Source: Azoarcus sp.
Lineage (GTDB): Bacteria > Pseudomonadota > Gammaproteobacteria > Burkholderiales > Rhodocyclaceae
Assembly: GCA_020725025.1 (NCBI GenBank)
Contig: DYFV01000016.1
Coordinates: 1 to 64,000 of the forward strand
Length of the DNA: 64,000 bases
Reading direction: 5' to 3'
The translations under genes and the position numbers were made by a program. Under the pieces are notes generated by a model, which was not told the DNA's origin, made no database searches, and saw only the letters and a list, made by a program, of their open reading frames with translations. Position 1 is the first letter of the stretch. Every line of letters begins with the position of its first letter. This document shows positions 12,820-23,144 of the stretch, piece after piece.

Positions 12820-13428
12820 ATGCGTACCCGATCACCCGACGTCTTCCTCGGCCGCCAGCCGATCTTCGACCGCCAGCGGCGCGTGTTCGCCTACGAGCTG
12901 CTCTTCCGCGGCGACGCCCTGGCCTGCGAGGCGCACGTGCGCGACGACGTCGCCGCGACCCACCAGGTCCTCGACTGCGCCTTCAACGCGTTGGGAATTC
13001 ATACAGTGGTGGGTAAATCGTACGCCTTCGTGAACCTCTGCACCGAGAGCCTGATGAGCCGCCACGTCGAGCGGCTGCCCCGCGAGCGGGTGGTGCTCGA
13101 GCTGCTGGAGACGATCGACGTGGACGATGCCGTGGTCCACCGCTGCCGCGAGCTCAAGGCGAAGGGCTTCCGGCTCGCGCTGGACGACGTGTCGGGCTAC
13201 GGCGAGGCTTGCGAGCGGCTCCTCGACATCGTCGACATCGTGAAGATCGACGTGCTGCAGGTGGCGCCCGGGGCCCTCGCCGAACTGGTCGCCCGCCTGC
13301 GGCTGCGGCGCACCCGGCTGCTCGCGGAGAAGGTGGACTGCGTCGAGCGGGCGCGCCAATGCACCGCGCTCGGCTTCGACCTGTTCCAGGGCTTCTTCTA
13401 CGGTCGGCCTGTGACGCTGCCGGCGTAG
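12820..13428 (+). CDS. short EAL-domain protein (YuxH/CdgJ-like, HDOD domain absent)
   Basis: A 202-residue protein matching the N-terminal EAL half of the YuxH/CdgJ family. It begins with the family hallmark FLGRQPIFDR and continues with AYELLFRG where active phosphodiesterases have the EAL catalytic motif. With ELL instead of EAL it probably does not hydrolyse c-di-GMP, and may bind it or a protein partner instead (inference). The usual C-terminal HDOD domain is missing: the frame stops after a normal EAL ending (GFDLFQGFFYGRP), and only 38 bases separate it from the convergent regulator. I chose the ATG at 12820 because GGAGGGA lies at 12807-12813; an in-frame ATG at 12775 lacks such a site. 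It may be sigma-54 controlled. Confidence 0.82.
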   Translation: MRTRSPDVFLGRQPIFDRQRRVFAYELLFRGDALACEAHVRDDVAATHQVLDCAFNALGIHTVVGKSYAFVNLCTESLMSRHVERLPRERVVLELLETIDVDDAVVHRCRELKAKGFRLALDDVSGYGEACERLLDIVDIVKIDVLQVAPGALAELVARLRLRRTRLLAEKVDCVERARQCTALGFDLFQGFFYGRPVTLPA

Positions 13429-13466
13429 GGCCGCAGGCTACCGAACGGTGAGTCCCGGTCGGTGCG

Positions 13467-15497
<2,031 letters not shown>

Positions 15498-15645
15498 CCC
15501 GGTCTCCTCCTGTTGAAGCACGCGTAGGGCCCGGGTCGAACCGCCCACGCCTCTCGCGTGCTTCGTCTCCTCGTTGCTGCTCGGTCGACGCAAGTCTCAT
15601 GCCGCCGGAACTTCATTACAAGTACCCGGTAGGGGAAGGGTCATC

Positions 15646-15679
15646 GGTCGGACGGCGTCCGGATTCCGGACGGCCGACC
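15646..15679. repeat. interrupted inverted repeat between CoA ligase and acxR
   Basis: An inner perfect palindrome CGTCCGG-att-CCGGACG (15656-15672) is flanked by a second pair, GGTCGG (15646-15651) and CCGACC (15674-15679). It lies just after the ligase stop and about 150 bases before the acxR start. It could form a transcript hairpin, but no U-run follows on the minus strand, so it may be a regulator site or an attenuating hairpin rather than a full terminator. Confidence 0.45.
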
Positions 15680-15697
15680 GACCGATTTCGGGACGCC

Positions 15698-17650
15698 TCA
15701 CGCTTCGGCGGTATTCCGCAAGGCCCGCACCGCCTCGACAGCGGCCGGGTTCTCCAGCGCGGTGAGGTCGCCCGGATCGGCTCCGAGATAGGCCGCGCGC
15801 ATCACCCGGCGCAGGATCTTGCCGTTCTTCGTCTTGGCGACCTGGGGGACGCGATGGATGTGCGCCGGGCGCAGCGGCTTGCCCAGGGCGGCGCCCACGT
15901 GCTCCACGAGCTCGCGCTCGCAGGCCGGCCAGTCGTGGGCCCGCGCCGGGTCCCGCAGGGTCACGAAGCACACCGCGCACTCGCCCTTGAGCGGATCGGG
16001 CACGCCCACGGCCACCGCCTCGGCCACCAGGGGATGGGCCACCAGGGCGGATTCGAAGTCGGCCGGCCCGACGCGCTTGCCCGCCACCTTGATGGTGTCG
16101 TCGCTGCGCCCGTGCACGAACCAGTGGCCGTCCTCGTCCACCCGCGCCCAGTCGCCGTGCACCCACAGCTCCGGCCAGCGCGACCAGTAGGTGTCGCGGT
16201 AGCGGGCGGGATCGCGCCACAGGCCGTCGGTCATGCCCGGCCACGGTGCGCGCAAGATCAGCTCGCCCACTGCGCCGCGCATGGGCCGGCCTTCGGGGTC
16301 GAGGACGTCGGCGGCCATGCCGGGGATGGGACCGGAGAAGCCGCAGGGTTTCTGGGGCAGGCCGGCGAAGCTCGCCAGGATACCGCCGCCGATCTCGGTG
16401 CCGCCGGTGTAGTTCACGATGGGCCGCCGGCCGCGGCCCACGGTCTCGAAGAGCCACCGCCACGGGGTCTCGTTCCAGGCCTCGCCGGTGGAGCCGAATA
16501 CCCGCAGGCGGGCGATCGGCTCGGCGTCGGGCACCGCATCCGGCGCGCTCATGAGGAGGCGCACGAGCGAAGGCGACAAGCCCAGGTGGGTCACTCCGTG
16601 GCGCGCCACCACCTGCCACAGGCGTCGCGCGTCGGGGTAGTCGGGCGTGCCCTCGTAGAGCATCAGGGTGGCGCCCAGCAGCAGCCCGCCGAACACCATC
16701 CACGGCCCCATCAGCCAGCCCATGTCGGTGACCCACATCAGGGTGTCGCCCGCGTGGAGGTCGAAGGCCATCATGAGATCGACGCCCGCCTTCACCGGAA
16801 AGCCGGAGTGGGTGTGGACCACCGCCTTGGGCTTGCCGGTGGTGCCGGAGGTGTAGATCAGCATCAGCGGGTGCCCGGCGGGGAAGGCGCGCGCGCCGCC
16901 GCCCGGCCACTCGGCGGCGCGCAGCGCCCGGTAGCCCATCTCGGGGAGCCCGGCGTCGCTGCCCGCCCGGCGCGCACCCAGGCGCTCGACCACCACCAGA
17001 TGCCGCAGCGAGGGGCATTCGCGCGCCGCCCGGCGGGCCTCGGCGAGCATCGCCACTTCGCGGCCGCGGCGGAAGTAGCCGTCGGCGCACACCAGCAGGC
17101 TCGCCTCGCAGTCGCGCAGCCGCTGGGCCACCGACTCGGCCCCGTAGGCGGAGAAGAGCGGCACCGAGATCGCGCCCAGGCGCGCCGCGGCGAGCATCAG
17201 CACGACGGCCTCGGGGAGCATGGGCAGGTAGAGGGCGATGCGCTCGCCCTCACCGAGCCCCAGCGCGGCGAGCCCGCCGGCCACCCGCGCGACCTCCTCG
17301 GCGAGCGCGCGCCAGGTGAGCGTGCGGGTCTCGCCGCCGTCGCCCTCCCAGCGCAGGGCGATCGCGTCGGGCCGGTCGCGGGCGTGCTTGCCGACGAGGT
17401 TGTCCACCAGGTCGAGCTCGCCGCCGACGAACCAGTGGGGCCACATGATGCCGTCGGCGAGGTCCAGGGTGGTGCGATAGGGAACGGTCCAGCTCAGGCC
17501 GAGGGCGCGCACGACCTCGTCCCAGAACCGGCCGGGATTGGCGACGGACTGCTGCTGCAGGTGCTCGAGCGACGCGTAGCCGTGGCGACGGATGAAGTCC
17601 GCGAGCCGGGTGCGCTCGAAGGGGTAGTCGATGGGGGTATGGAGGCTCAT
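15698..17650 (-). CDS. AMP-forming acetoacetyl-CoA / acyl-CoA synthetase
   Basis: An ANL-superfamily ligase of 650 residues that makes an acyl-AMP and then the CoA thioester. Seen: an acetyl-CoA-synthetase-type N-terminal region (FWDEVVRALGLSW), the P-loop YTSGTTGKPKAVVHTH, the YTGGTEIGGG adenylate motif, the hinge GDWARVDEDGHWFVHGRSDD, and the C-terminal catalytic lysine in KTKNGKILRR. Context (third downstream step after acetone carboxylase) suggests acetoacetate as substrate, feeding acetoacetyl-CoA to thiolysis or PHB. By sequence alone acetate or propionate are also possible. The start at 17650 encodes MSLHTPIDYPF, a normal beginning for this group. A terminator hairpin lies just upstream, so its dose is probably lower than that of acxABC. 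Confidence 0.85.
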   Translation of the reverse strand: MSLHTPIDYPFERTRLADFIRRHGYASLEHLQQQSVANPGRFWDEVVRALGLSWTVPYRTTLDLADGIMWPHWFVGGELDLVDNLVGKHARDRPDAIALRWEGDGGETRTLTWRALAEEVARVAGGLAALGLGEGERIALYLPMLPEAVVLMLAAARLGAISVPLFSAYGAESVAQRLRDCEASLLVCADGYFRRGREVAMLAEARRAARECPSLRHLVVVERLGARRAGSDAGLPEMGYRALRAAEWPGGGARAFPAGHPLMLIYTSGTTGKPKAVVHTHSGFPVKAGVDLMMAFDLHAGDTLMWVTDMGWLMGPWMVFGGLLLGATLMLYEGTPDYPDARRLWQVVARHGVTHLGLSPSLVRLLMSAPDAVPDAEPIARLRVFGSTGEAWNETPWRWLFETVGRGRRPIVNYTGGTEIGGGILASFAGLPQKPCGFSGPIPGMAADVLDPEGRPMRGAVGELILRAPWPGMTDGLWRDPARYRDTYWSRWPELWVHGDWARVDEDGHWFVHGRSDDTIKVAGKRVGPADFESALVAHPLVAEAVAVGVPDPLKGECAVCFVTLRDPARAHDWPACERELVEHVGAALGKPLRPAHIHRVPQVAKTKNGKILRRVMRAAYLGADPGDLTALENPAAVEAVRALRNTAEA

Positions 17651-17671
17651 GATCCGGCGTCTCGCAGGCAC

Positions 17672-17706
17672 GAAAAAGATCCGTCCCCCCGGGCGGGGGA
17701 GGACGG
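17672..17706 (-). terminator. intrinsic terminator between acxC and the CoA ligase
   Basis: Read on the minus strand, CCGTCC (17706-17701) pairs with GGACGG (17686-17681) around an inner C-run/G-run stem with one unpaired T. AT C and then five T (17677-17673) follow directly. It lies about 60-95 bases after the acxC stop and 20 bases before the ligase start, so it should end or attenuate the acxABC transcript. Confidence 0.75.
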
Positions 17707-17766
17707 ACAAGAGAGGAGAGAACGCAATCGCCCGCGGCCGGACGAGCGCCCGGCCGCGCGTGCGGG

Positions 17767-18273
17767 TCAGTCGGCGCGCTCGGGCACCGGCAGGCCCACC
17801 CACTCCTTGTAGAAGGCCTCGATGTCGGGCTCGAAGTCGTGGATCACCGGATACCAGGGGGTGGGCGCCTCGACGTCGTGCATGATTCCGCAGGTGGGGC
17901 AGTAGTACTCGCGGTACACCTGCCACTGCGTATCCGGGGCCATCAGCCTGGGATAGACCTCCGTCATCGCCTCCTCGGTGTCGCGCACGTAGATCGCGGC
18001 GTTGAGCTTCCAGTTCTCGCGGTAGTCGCCGAAGACATGGCCGCAGTCGCACTTGGTCACCCACTGCTTGGACTTGGCGTCCTGCACGATGTACAGGTGC
18101 GGGCCCAGCGGCAGCACGATGCGGTCCTTGAAGCTCACCTTGGCCTGCAGGGCCGCCAGGTACTGCTCGAAGCGGCTGTTGTCCTTGGGCATGGAGAGCA
18201 TGCGGAAGGTGGTTTCCCAGTCCAGCGTGCCTTCGACGAGGTGGGCGACCTGTTCGTTGGTGTAAGAAGACAT
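17767..18273 (-). CDS. acxC: acetone carboxylase gamma subunit
   Basis: The small subunit of the alpha2-beta2-gamma2 acetone carboxylase, which makes acetoacetate from acetone and bicarbonate using ATP (cleaved to AMP and phosphate). The 168-residue length equals that known for the gamma subunit of Xanthobacter. It has two Cys-rich metal-binding elements, CDCGHVFGDYRENWK and YYCPTCGIMHDVEAP, typical of the family. An AGGAG site precedes the ATG at 18273. It follows acxB by 23 bases and is the last gene before the terminator. The lone small gamma subunit, rather than the extra subunits of acetophenone carboxylase, supports acetone as substrate. Confidence 0.93.
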   Translation of the reverse strand: MSSYTNEQVAHLVEGTLDWETTFRMLSMPKDNSRFEQYLAALQAKVSFKDRIVLPLGPHLYIVQDAKSKQWVTKCDCGHVFGDYRENWKLNAAIYVRDTEEAMTEVYPRLMAPDTQWQVYREYYCPTCGIMHDVEAPTPWYPVIHDFEPDIEAFYKEWVGLPVPERAD

Positions 18274-18296
18274 TTTCTAACTCCTTGAATGTTCGA

Positions 18297-20621
18297 TCAC
18301 TCTTCGACCTGGACGACGGTGGTGACGTCGGGCAGGAGGGAGAGGTCCATGCGGTGCTTGGAGCCGTAGGACGGCACGCCCAGCTCTTCCTCGAGCAGCT
18401 GCCAGTCGGCCGGCAGGCTCCAGAAGTCCTTGAACTGCCTGGTGAACTTCTCCGACAGGGCGAAGCTGGTGGCGAACATGTGCTGCACCTGGATGGAGGC
18501 GTGCTTGTTCACGATGCGTTCGCGCTCCTCCTTCATCCATTCGCGGGTCGGCAGGGCACGGGCCAGGCGCTCCTTGCGCATCTCGGCGCGGCGGGCCTGG
18601 GTCCTGGCGGCATCCACGGCGAACACGCCCTTGGCGTCCTGGGTGAAGACGGCGCCGTAGACCTTCTTCGCGTACTCGGGCAGCAGGAACTTCTGGTTGA
18701 GGTCCGCTTCGATGGCCTTCGGATCCCGGTCGATCGGGTCGCCGAAGCCGGGGCCGCCACGCAGGTAGTTGAGGTAGAGGTCGTGGTTGGCGTAGCAGTC
18801 CTCGGTGGTGATGCACTGCTTGTCGCGCTTGACCGTGGCGGTGGCATCGATGTGGCGCTCGTAGTCCGGGTGGGTCGGGTCGAGGTCGCCGCCCAGGGGC
18901 AGGGAGTCGCCGATGGCGATGCGGTTTTCCAGCCCGGTGTTGTGGGCTTCGAAGCGGTAGCCGGTGGCGGACGGATAGCCGCCCATCATCCCCCAGTCGC
19001 TGTTCATGAAGCCGTTGCCCATGAAGAACATGGTCCAGTCCTGGGCGTTCCACACCATGCGCAGGGTCTCGAAGCCGCAGCCGCCGCGGTACTTGCCGTA
19101 GCCGCCGGAGTTGGCCTTGACGTTGCGGCCCAGATACAGGAGCGGCTCGGCCATCTCCCAGATCTCGATGTCGCCCATGTCGCCTTCCGGGTTCCAGATG
19201 GCGGCGGCATGGTTGAGGCCGTCCTTGACCGCGCATGCGCCGGTGCCGCAGGAGGAGGCCTCGAAGCTGTTGACCGCGTGGATCTCGCCGTCCTGGTTGA
19301 TGCCGCCGCCCTGCAGCCAGTTGGAGGTGTTGGCGTTGCCGGCGTTGACCTCCTCCAGGTAGCCGCGGCTGAAGTAGGACTGGGACAGGCCGCGCCACAG
19401 GGCCGCCCAGCCGGACACCAGGAAGTGCCAGGCGTAGGCGTGGCCGGTGCGGCGGTCGTCCGGGTTGCACCAGGTGCCCTTGGGCAGGCGGAACTCGGTG
19501 GCGAAGTAGGCGCCGTCGTTGATGCGCTGGGTGGGCACCAGGGTCTGGCACATCATCACCCAGATGCCGGAGGTGAAGGCCACCTGGTGGGCGTTGAAGG
19601 TATGCCAGCCCCAGCGGCTCGCGCCCTCGAAGTCGAGGCGCCACTTGCCGTCGGGCTTGATGGTCATCTCGCACGGCGAGTGCATGATGGAATCGAGCTT
19701 GGCGAAGGCGTTGGACACCTGCACGTCGTCGTGCTTGTAGGGCACGTCGACGAAGGACACCTTGCGGTACTTGCCCGGCAGGGTCATGGCCTTGATGCGG
19801 CTCTGCAGGCCGCGGCGGCCTTCCTCGATGACCTCGTAGGTGAACTTCTCGTAGGCCTCGATGCCGTCGGCGCGGATCACCTCCTCGACCAGCTCGCGGA
19901 TCATGTGGCAGCCGGCGATGCGGGTCTTCTCGTCGAGGATCCAGTACTTGGGCGTGCGCACCGAGCGCTGCGACTCGTGCAGCCAGTCGCGCAGGGGCTC
20001 GTCGTTGATGCCGGTCTTGCGGCAGGTGATCATGTAGCCGTCGCCGAAGCGCTGGGTCTGGCCGGTGGACATGGAGCCGGGGGTCACCGAGCCGGTGTCG
20101 ATCACGTGGGTGACGCCGCCCACCCAGCCGATCAGCCGGCCTTCCCAGAAGATCGGGACGATGGTGGCGATGTCGCAGGGGTGCACGTTGCCGATCGAGC
20201 AGTCGTTGTTGGTGAACATGTCGCCGGGATTGATGCCGGGGTTGGCCTCCCAGTTGTTCTCGATCATGTACTTGATCGCCGCGCCCATGGTGCCGACGTG
20301 GATGATGATGCCGGTCGAGGTCAGGACGCAGTCGCCGACCGCGTTGTACAGGGTGAAGCAGAGCTCGCCTTCCTGCTCCACGATGGGGCTGGCGGCGATC
20401 TTCTTGGCGGTTTCGCGGGCGTGCACCAGGCCGCCGCGCAGCTTGGAGAAGAGCTTCTCGTAGCCGATCGGGTCGCTGTCGCGGAACTCCAGCTTCTCGA
20501 TGCCGTTGTAGCAGCCGCTCGCCTGGGTGCGCTCGATGATGCCGTCGCGGAACTGCTTGAGGGTCTGGCCGTTCTTGAGCAGGTCGGCGAAGCCGACTTC
20601 CTTGCTTGTCATCATGTTCAT
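18297..20621 (-). CDS. acxB: acetone carboxylase alpha subunit (hydantoinase B type)
   Basis: The 774-residue large subunit, with the HyuB/hydantoinase-B fold over its whole length (known alpha subunits are about 776 residues). It acts in the cytoplasm with AcxA and AcxC; in the family, Mn-dependent carboxylation takes place in this complex while AcxA handles ATP. It begins MNMMTSKEVGFADLL and has the family segments EGELCFTLYNAVGDC and GDMFTNNDCSIGNVHPCDIA. The start at 20621 follows a GAGGAG site 7 bases away and lies 11 bases after the acxA stop. A longer open frame extends upstream into acxA but has no start signal. Codon use matches the neighbours. Confidence 0.93.
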   Translation of the reverse strand: MNMMTSKEVGFADLLKNGQTLKQFRDGIIERTQASGCYNGIEKLEFRDSDPIGYEKLFSKLRGGLVHARETAKKIAASPIVEQEGELCFTLYNAVGDCVLTSTGIIIHVGTMGAAIKYMIENNWEANPGINPGDMFTNNDCSIGNVHPCDIATIVPIFWEGRLIGWVGGVTHVIDTGSVTPGSMSTGQTQRFGDGYMITCRKTGINDEPLRDWLHESQRSVRTPKYWILDEKTRIAGCHMIRELVEEVIRADGIEAYEKFTYEVIEEGRRGLQSRIKAMTLPGKYRKVSFVDVPYKHDDVQVSNAFAKLDSIMHSPCEMTIKPDGKWRLDFEGASRWGWHTFNAHQVAFTSGIWVMMCQTLVPTQRINDGAYFATEFRLPKGTWCNPDDRRTGHAYAWHFLVSGWAALWRGLSQSYFSRGYLEEVNAGNANTSNWLQGGGINQDGEIHAVNSFEASSCGTGACAVKDGLNHAAAIWNPEGDMGDIEIWEMAEPLLYLGRNVKANSGGYGKYRGGCGFETLRMVWNAQDWTMFFMGNGFMNSDWGMMGGYPSATGYRFEAHNTGLENRIAIGDSLPLGGDLDPTHPDYERHIDATATVKRDKQCITTEDCYANHDLYLNYLRGGPGFGDPIDRDPKAIEADLNQKFLLPEYAKKVYGAVFTQDAKGVFAVDAARTQARRAEMRKERLARALPTREWMKEERERIVNKHASIQVQHMFATSFALSEKFTRQFKDFWSLPADWQLLEEELGVPSYGSKHRMDLSLLPDVTTVVQVEE

Positions 20622-20632
20622 GTCGGGTCTCC

Positions 20633-22795
20633 TCACTTCACTTCTTTCAGGTGGAACAGGCGGTGCTTGTCGACCGTCGTCTCGAAGCCGTCGGGCACGA
20701 CGAAGGTCGTGGCGTCGGATTCGATGATCGCGGGGCCCACGATGCGGTTGCCGGCCTTGAGCGCCTCCATCTTCCAGAGGGCGGCGTCCACCCACTTCTT
20801 GTGGCGATAGAAGGGACGGGTGCCGAGATAGGCTTCCTTCGGCGGCGTCGGGCCGGCATCCGGGTCTTCCGGCAGCACCGGCTTCTGGGTCACGACCATG
20901 CCGCGCAGGATGGCGCCGGTGATGGAGAAGCCCAGCTCGGGCGAGCGGGCGGAGCTCGCATAGACGCGACCGTAGGTGGTCTCGAAGGCGTCGACGATCT
21001 GGTCCCAGTCGGCGGCGGTGGCGGCGCTGGCGACCGGCGAGACGATCTCGAGGTCGTTGAGCTGGCCCATGTACTGCATCTTGTAGCCGGGGATCAGGAT
21101 CACGTCCTCGGCCTTGTAGCCGTTGAGCACGAACTCCTCGACGACCTTCACCGCCAGCTCGGACCAGGCTTCCTGCAGGGTCTTGCACGCGGCCGCCTTG
21201 TCGGCGTCCGGCGCGAGCTGGGCGACGCCGAGATCCACCGACTTGTCGTAGCGGTACTCGAAGTCGGCGCAGGCGCAGCCGAAGGCGGAGAAGCCGGCGG
21301 CCCAGGCGGGCACCACAACGTCCTTGAAGCCGACGCCCTCGGTGTAGCCGTAGGTATGCACCGGACCCGCACCGCCGTAGGAGAAGCAGGTGAATTCCGC
21401 CGGGTTGTAGCCCTTGGCGCTGATGTTGGCGCGCAGGTACTCGGAGAGCGTCAGGTCCAGGAGCTCGATGACCCCGGCCGCCGCGTCTTCGACCGAGAGC
21501 CCGAGCGGGTCGGCGATCTGCGCCTTGATGTGGTCGCGGGCGCGCTGCACGTCGAGCTTGATGGCGCCGCCCAGGAAGTTGTCCGGGTTCAGGTAGCCCA
21601 GCACCACGTGGCAGTCGGACACCGACACCGTGTCGAGGCCGCTCTCCGGCCAGCAGGTGCCGACGCGGTAGCCGGCGCTGTCGGGACCGAGCTTGATCGC
21701 CTTGCTGTAGGGGTCCAGACGCACGAAGCTGCCGGCGCCGGCGCCCACCGAGTCCATCGCCACCAGCGGTAGCGACAGCACCAGGCGGGCCATGTCCGGG
21801 TCGGACTTGATGGCGAAGCTGCCCTTGGTGATCAGCGCCACGTCGAAGCTGGTGCCGCCGATGTCCGAGCAGGCGATGTTCTCGTCGCCCAGGGCCTCGC
21901 CCAGGAGCTTGGAGCCGATGACCCCGCCGATCGGGCCGGAGACGATGGTGCGGGCCAGCTCCTTGGCCTTCCAGCTGATGGTGCCGCCGTGGGTGGCCAT
22001 GACCCGCAGGTCGAACCTGGCGCCGTGCTTCTTGAAGCGGTCGCTCACCTTCTTCAGGGTCTGGCGCGAGGGTTCCGCGCCGTAGGCCTCGAGGATGGTG
22101 GTGTTCATGCGGTGGCTTTCCTTGCGCGACGGGTAGTAGTCCACCGAGGCGAAGACCGGGATGTTCACCCCGAGCCTGGCGAGCTCTTCCTGGACGACGT
22201 CGCGGGCGCGCTGCTCGCTCGCCTCGTTCGTGTGCGACTGCAGCAGGCAGATGACGATGGCTTCGGAACCGGCCTCCACCAGCTCGCGGGTGGCCTGGCG
22301 CACTTCGTCCTCGCGCAGGGGGATGACGATCTTGCCCTGCACGTCGGTGCGCTCGGTGACGCCGCGGGTGCGGGAGACCGGAACCAGCGGCTCGTCGTAG
22401 CGGTGGGTATTGAGGTGGATGCGGTCTTCCAGGGCGTAGCCCAGGTAGCTCTGCAGGGCGCGGCCCATGGCGTGGATCTGCTCGAAGCCGCGGTTGCAGA
22501 CGAGGCCGACCTTGAGGCCCTTGCGCATCAGGATGCGGTTGAGCATGGCGGTGCCGGAATACACGCCGGTCGCCAGCTCCGGATAGACGTCGTCGACCGT
22601 GCGGCCCCAGTGCGCCAGCGCGTCCTGGGACGAGTTGTAGATCGCCAGGGATTCGTCTTCCGGGTTGCTCTGGGCCTTGCCGACGACGAAGCGTCCGTCG
22701 GCGCGCACGAAGAAGGTGTCGGTCATCGTGCCGCCGGCATCGATGCCCATCACCTGCACCGTGGCTTTCCCGGCTGTCATGGTTGGTGTCTCCAT
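20633..22795 (-). CDS. acxA: acetone carboxylase beta subunit (hydantoinase A type)
   Basis: A 720-residue ATP-handling subunit of the hydantoinase A / acetone carboxylase beta family (known members about 717 residues). The N-terminal nucleotide-binding motif MGIDAGGTMTDTFF and the second ATPase motif SDIGGTSFDVALI are clear, as is the C-terminal region ending in HLKEVK. It phosphorylates acetone and bicarbonate for carboxylation. The start at 22795 (METPTM) has GAGGA upstream; a second Met at 22780 has its own GGAG and is possible. It is the first gene of acxABC, about 90 bases downstream of a good sigma-54 promoter. Confidence 0.93.
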   Translation of the reverse strand: METPTMTAGKATVQVMGIDAGGTMTDTFFVRADGRFVVGKAQSNPEDESLAIYNSSQDALAHWGRTVDDVYPELATGVYSGTAMLNRILMRKGLKVGLVCNRGFEQIHAMGRALQSYLGYALEDRIHLNTHRYDEPLVPVSRTRGVTERTDVQGKIVIPLREDEVRQATRELVEAGSEAIVICLLQSHTNEASEQRARDVVQEELARLGVNIPVFASVDYYPSRKESHRMNTTILEAYGAEPSRQTLKKVSDRFKKHGARFDLRVMATHGGTISWKAKELARTIVSGPIGGVIGSKLLGEALGDENIACSDIGGTSFDVALITKGSFAIKSDPDMARLVLSLPLVAMDSVGAGAGSFVRLDPYSKAIKLGPDSAGYRVGTCWPESGLDTVSVSDCHVVLGYLNPDNFLGGAIKLDVQRARDHIKAQIADPLGLSVEDAAAGVIELLDLTLSEYLRANISAKGYNPAEFTCFSYGGAGPVHTYGYTEGVGFKDVVVPAWAAGFSAFGCACADFEYRYDKSVDLGVAQLAPDADKAAACKTLQEAWSELAVKVVEEFVLNGYKAEDVILIPGYKMQYMGQLNDLEIVSPVASAATAADWDQIVDAFETTYGRVYASSARSPELGFSITGAILRGMVVTQKPVLPEDPDAGPTPPKEAYLGTRPFYRHKKWVDAALWKMEALKAGNRIVGPAIIESDATTFVVPDGFETTVDKHRLFHLKEVK

Positions 22796-22883
22796 TTGAT
22801 TTTCCTCATGGTGTTGGTCGGCCCCGCCGGGGCGGCGGGGTGCGATTCGAACGATCCACCTCGGATGCTCGCGGGGAGACATT

Positions 22884-22900
22884 CCGCAAGGGGCGGGCCA
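22884..22900 (-). promoter_or_regulatory. sigma-54 promoter of acxABC
   Basis: On the minus strand the sequence reads TGGCCCGCCCCTTGCGG. This gives TGGC-CG at -24 and TTGC at -12, with GG and GC exactly 10 bases apart; only the A of GGCAC is changed. The acxA ATG at 22795 is about 90 bases downstream. An AcxR-type activator is encoded in the same locus, which fits. Confidence 0.78.
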
Positions 22901-23020
22901 GGACGTGCGCAAGCAGCGGATCTCTCCGCAACGTCTTGATCGGCAGAGATTATTTTGTGAAGTGCGCCGCGCCGCGGAGCGGTCGACGGAGTCTGGATAT
23001 CGGACGCCAGGGCAGGGCGG

Positions 23021-23037
23021 CGACCGGAAGCCGGTCG
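23021..23037. promoter_or_regulatory. palindrome, candidate activator site 1
   Basis: CGACCGG (23021-23027), AAG, CCGGTCG (23031-23037): a perfect 7-base inverted repeat with a 3-base centre, about 130 bases upstream of the acxA -24 box. The position suits an upstream activating sequence for AcxR; the assignment is inference. Confidence 0.4.
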
Positions 23038-23063
23038 GACGCGGAAGACGTCAGGAGGGTGCG

Positions 23064-23080
23064 GACGGGATCATCCCGTC
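23064..23080. promoter_or_regulatory. palindrome, candidate activator site 2
   Basis: GACGGGAT (23064-23071), C, ATCCCGTC (23073-23080): a perfect 8-base inverted repeat about 173 bases upstream of the acxA -24 box. It could be a second AcxR site. It also lies downstream of the small gene ending at 23145, but no U-run follows, which argues against a terminator. Confidence 0.4.
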
Positions 23081-23144
23081 GGGCGGCCCGTGTCGGCGGC
23101 CCGGCGGGAATGGCCGCGCGCGGGAACGCGCGGCGCCAAGGGAC

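Larger units (their letters stand above)
22796..23144 (-). promoter_or_regulatory. acxA upstream regulatory region
   Basis: No gene is visible in these 349 bases. Going away from acxA, they hold the -24/-12 promoter (22884-22900) and then two separate palindromes (23021-23037 and 23064-23080) at distances where enhancer-binding proteins usually sit. The intervening DNA (about 22930-22965) is locally AT-richer than the surroundings, which could help looping or IHF binding (inference). Confidence 0.6.

Noticed and set aside
18297-22795. Acetophenone carboxylase or plain hydantoinase/oxoprolinase instead of acetone carboxylase
   Set aside because: The AcxC-type 168-residue subunit with its two Cys clusters, the matching lengths of all three subunits, and the adjacent AcxR-type activator and acyl-CoA ligase favour acetone carboxylase.
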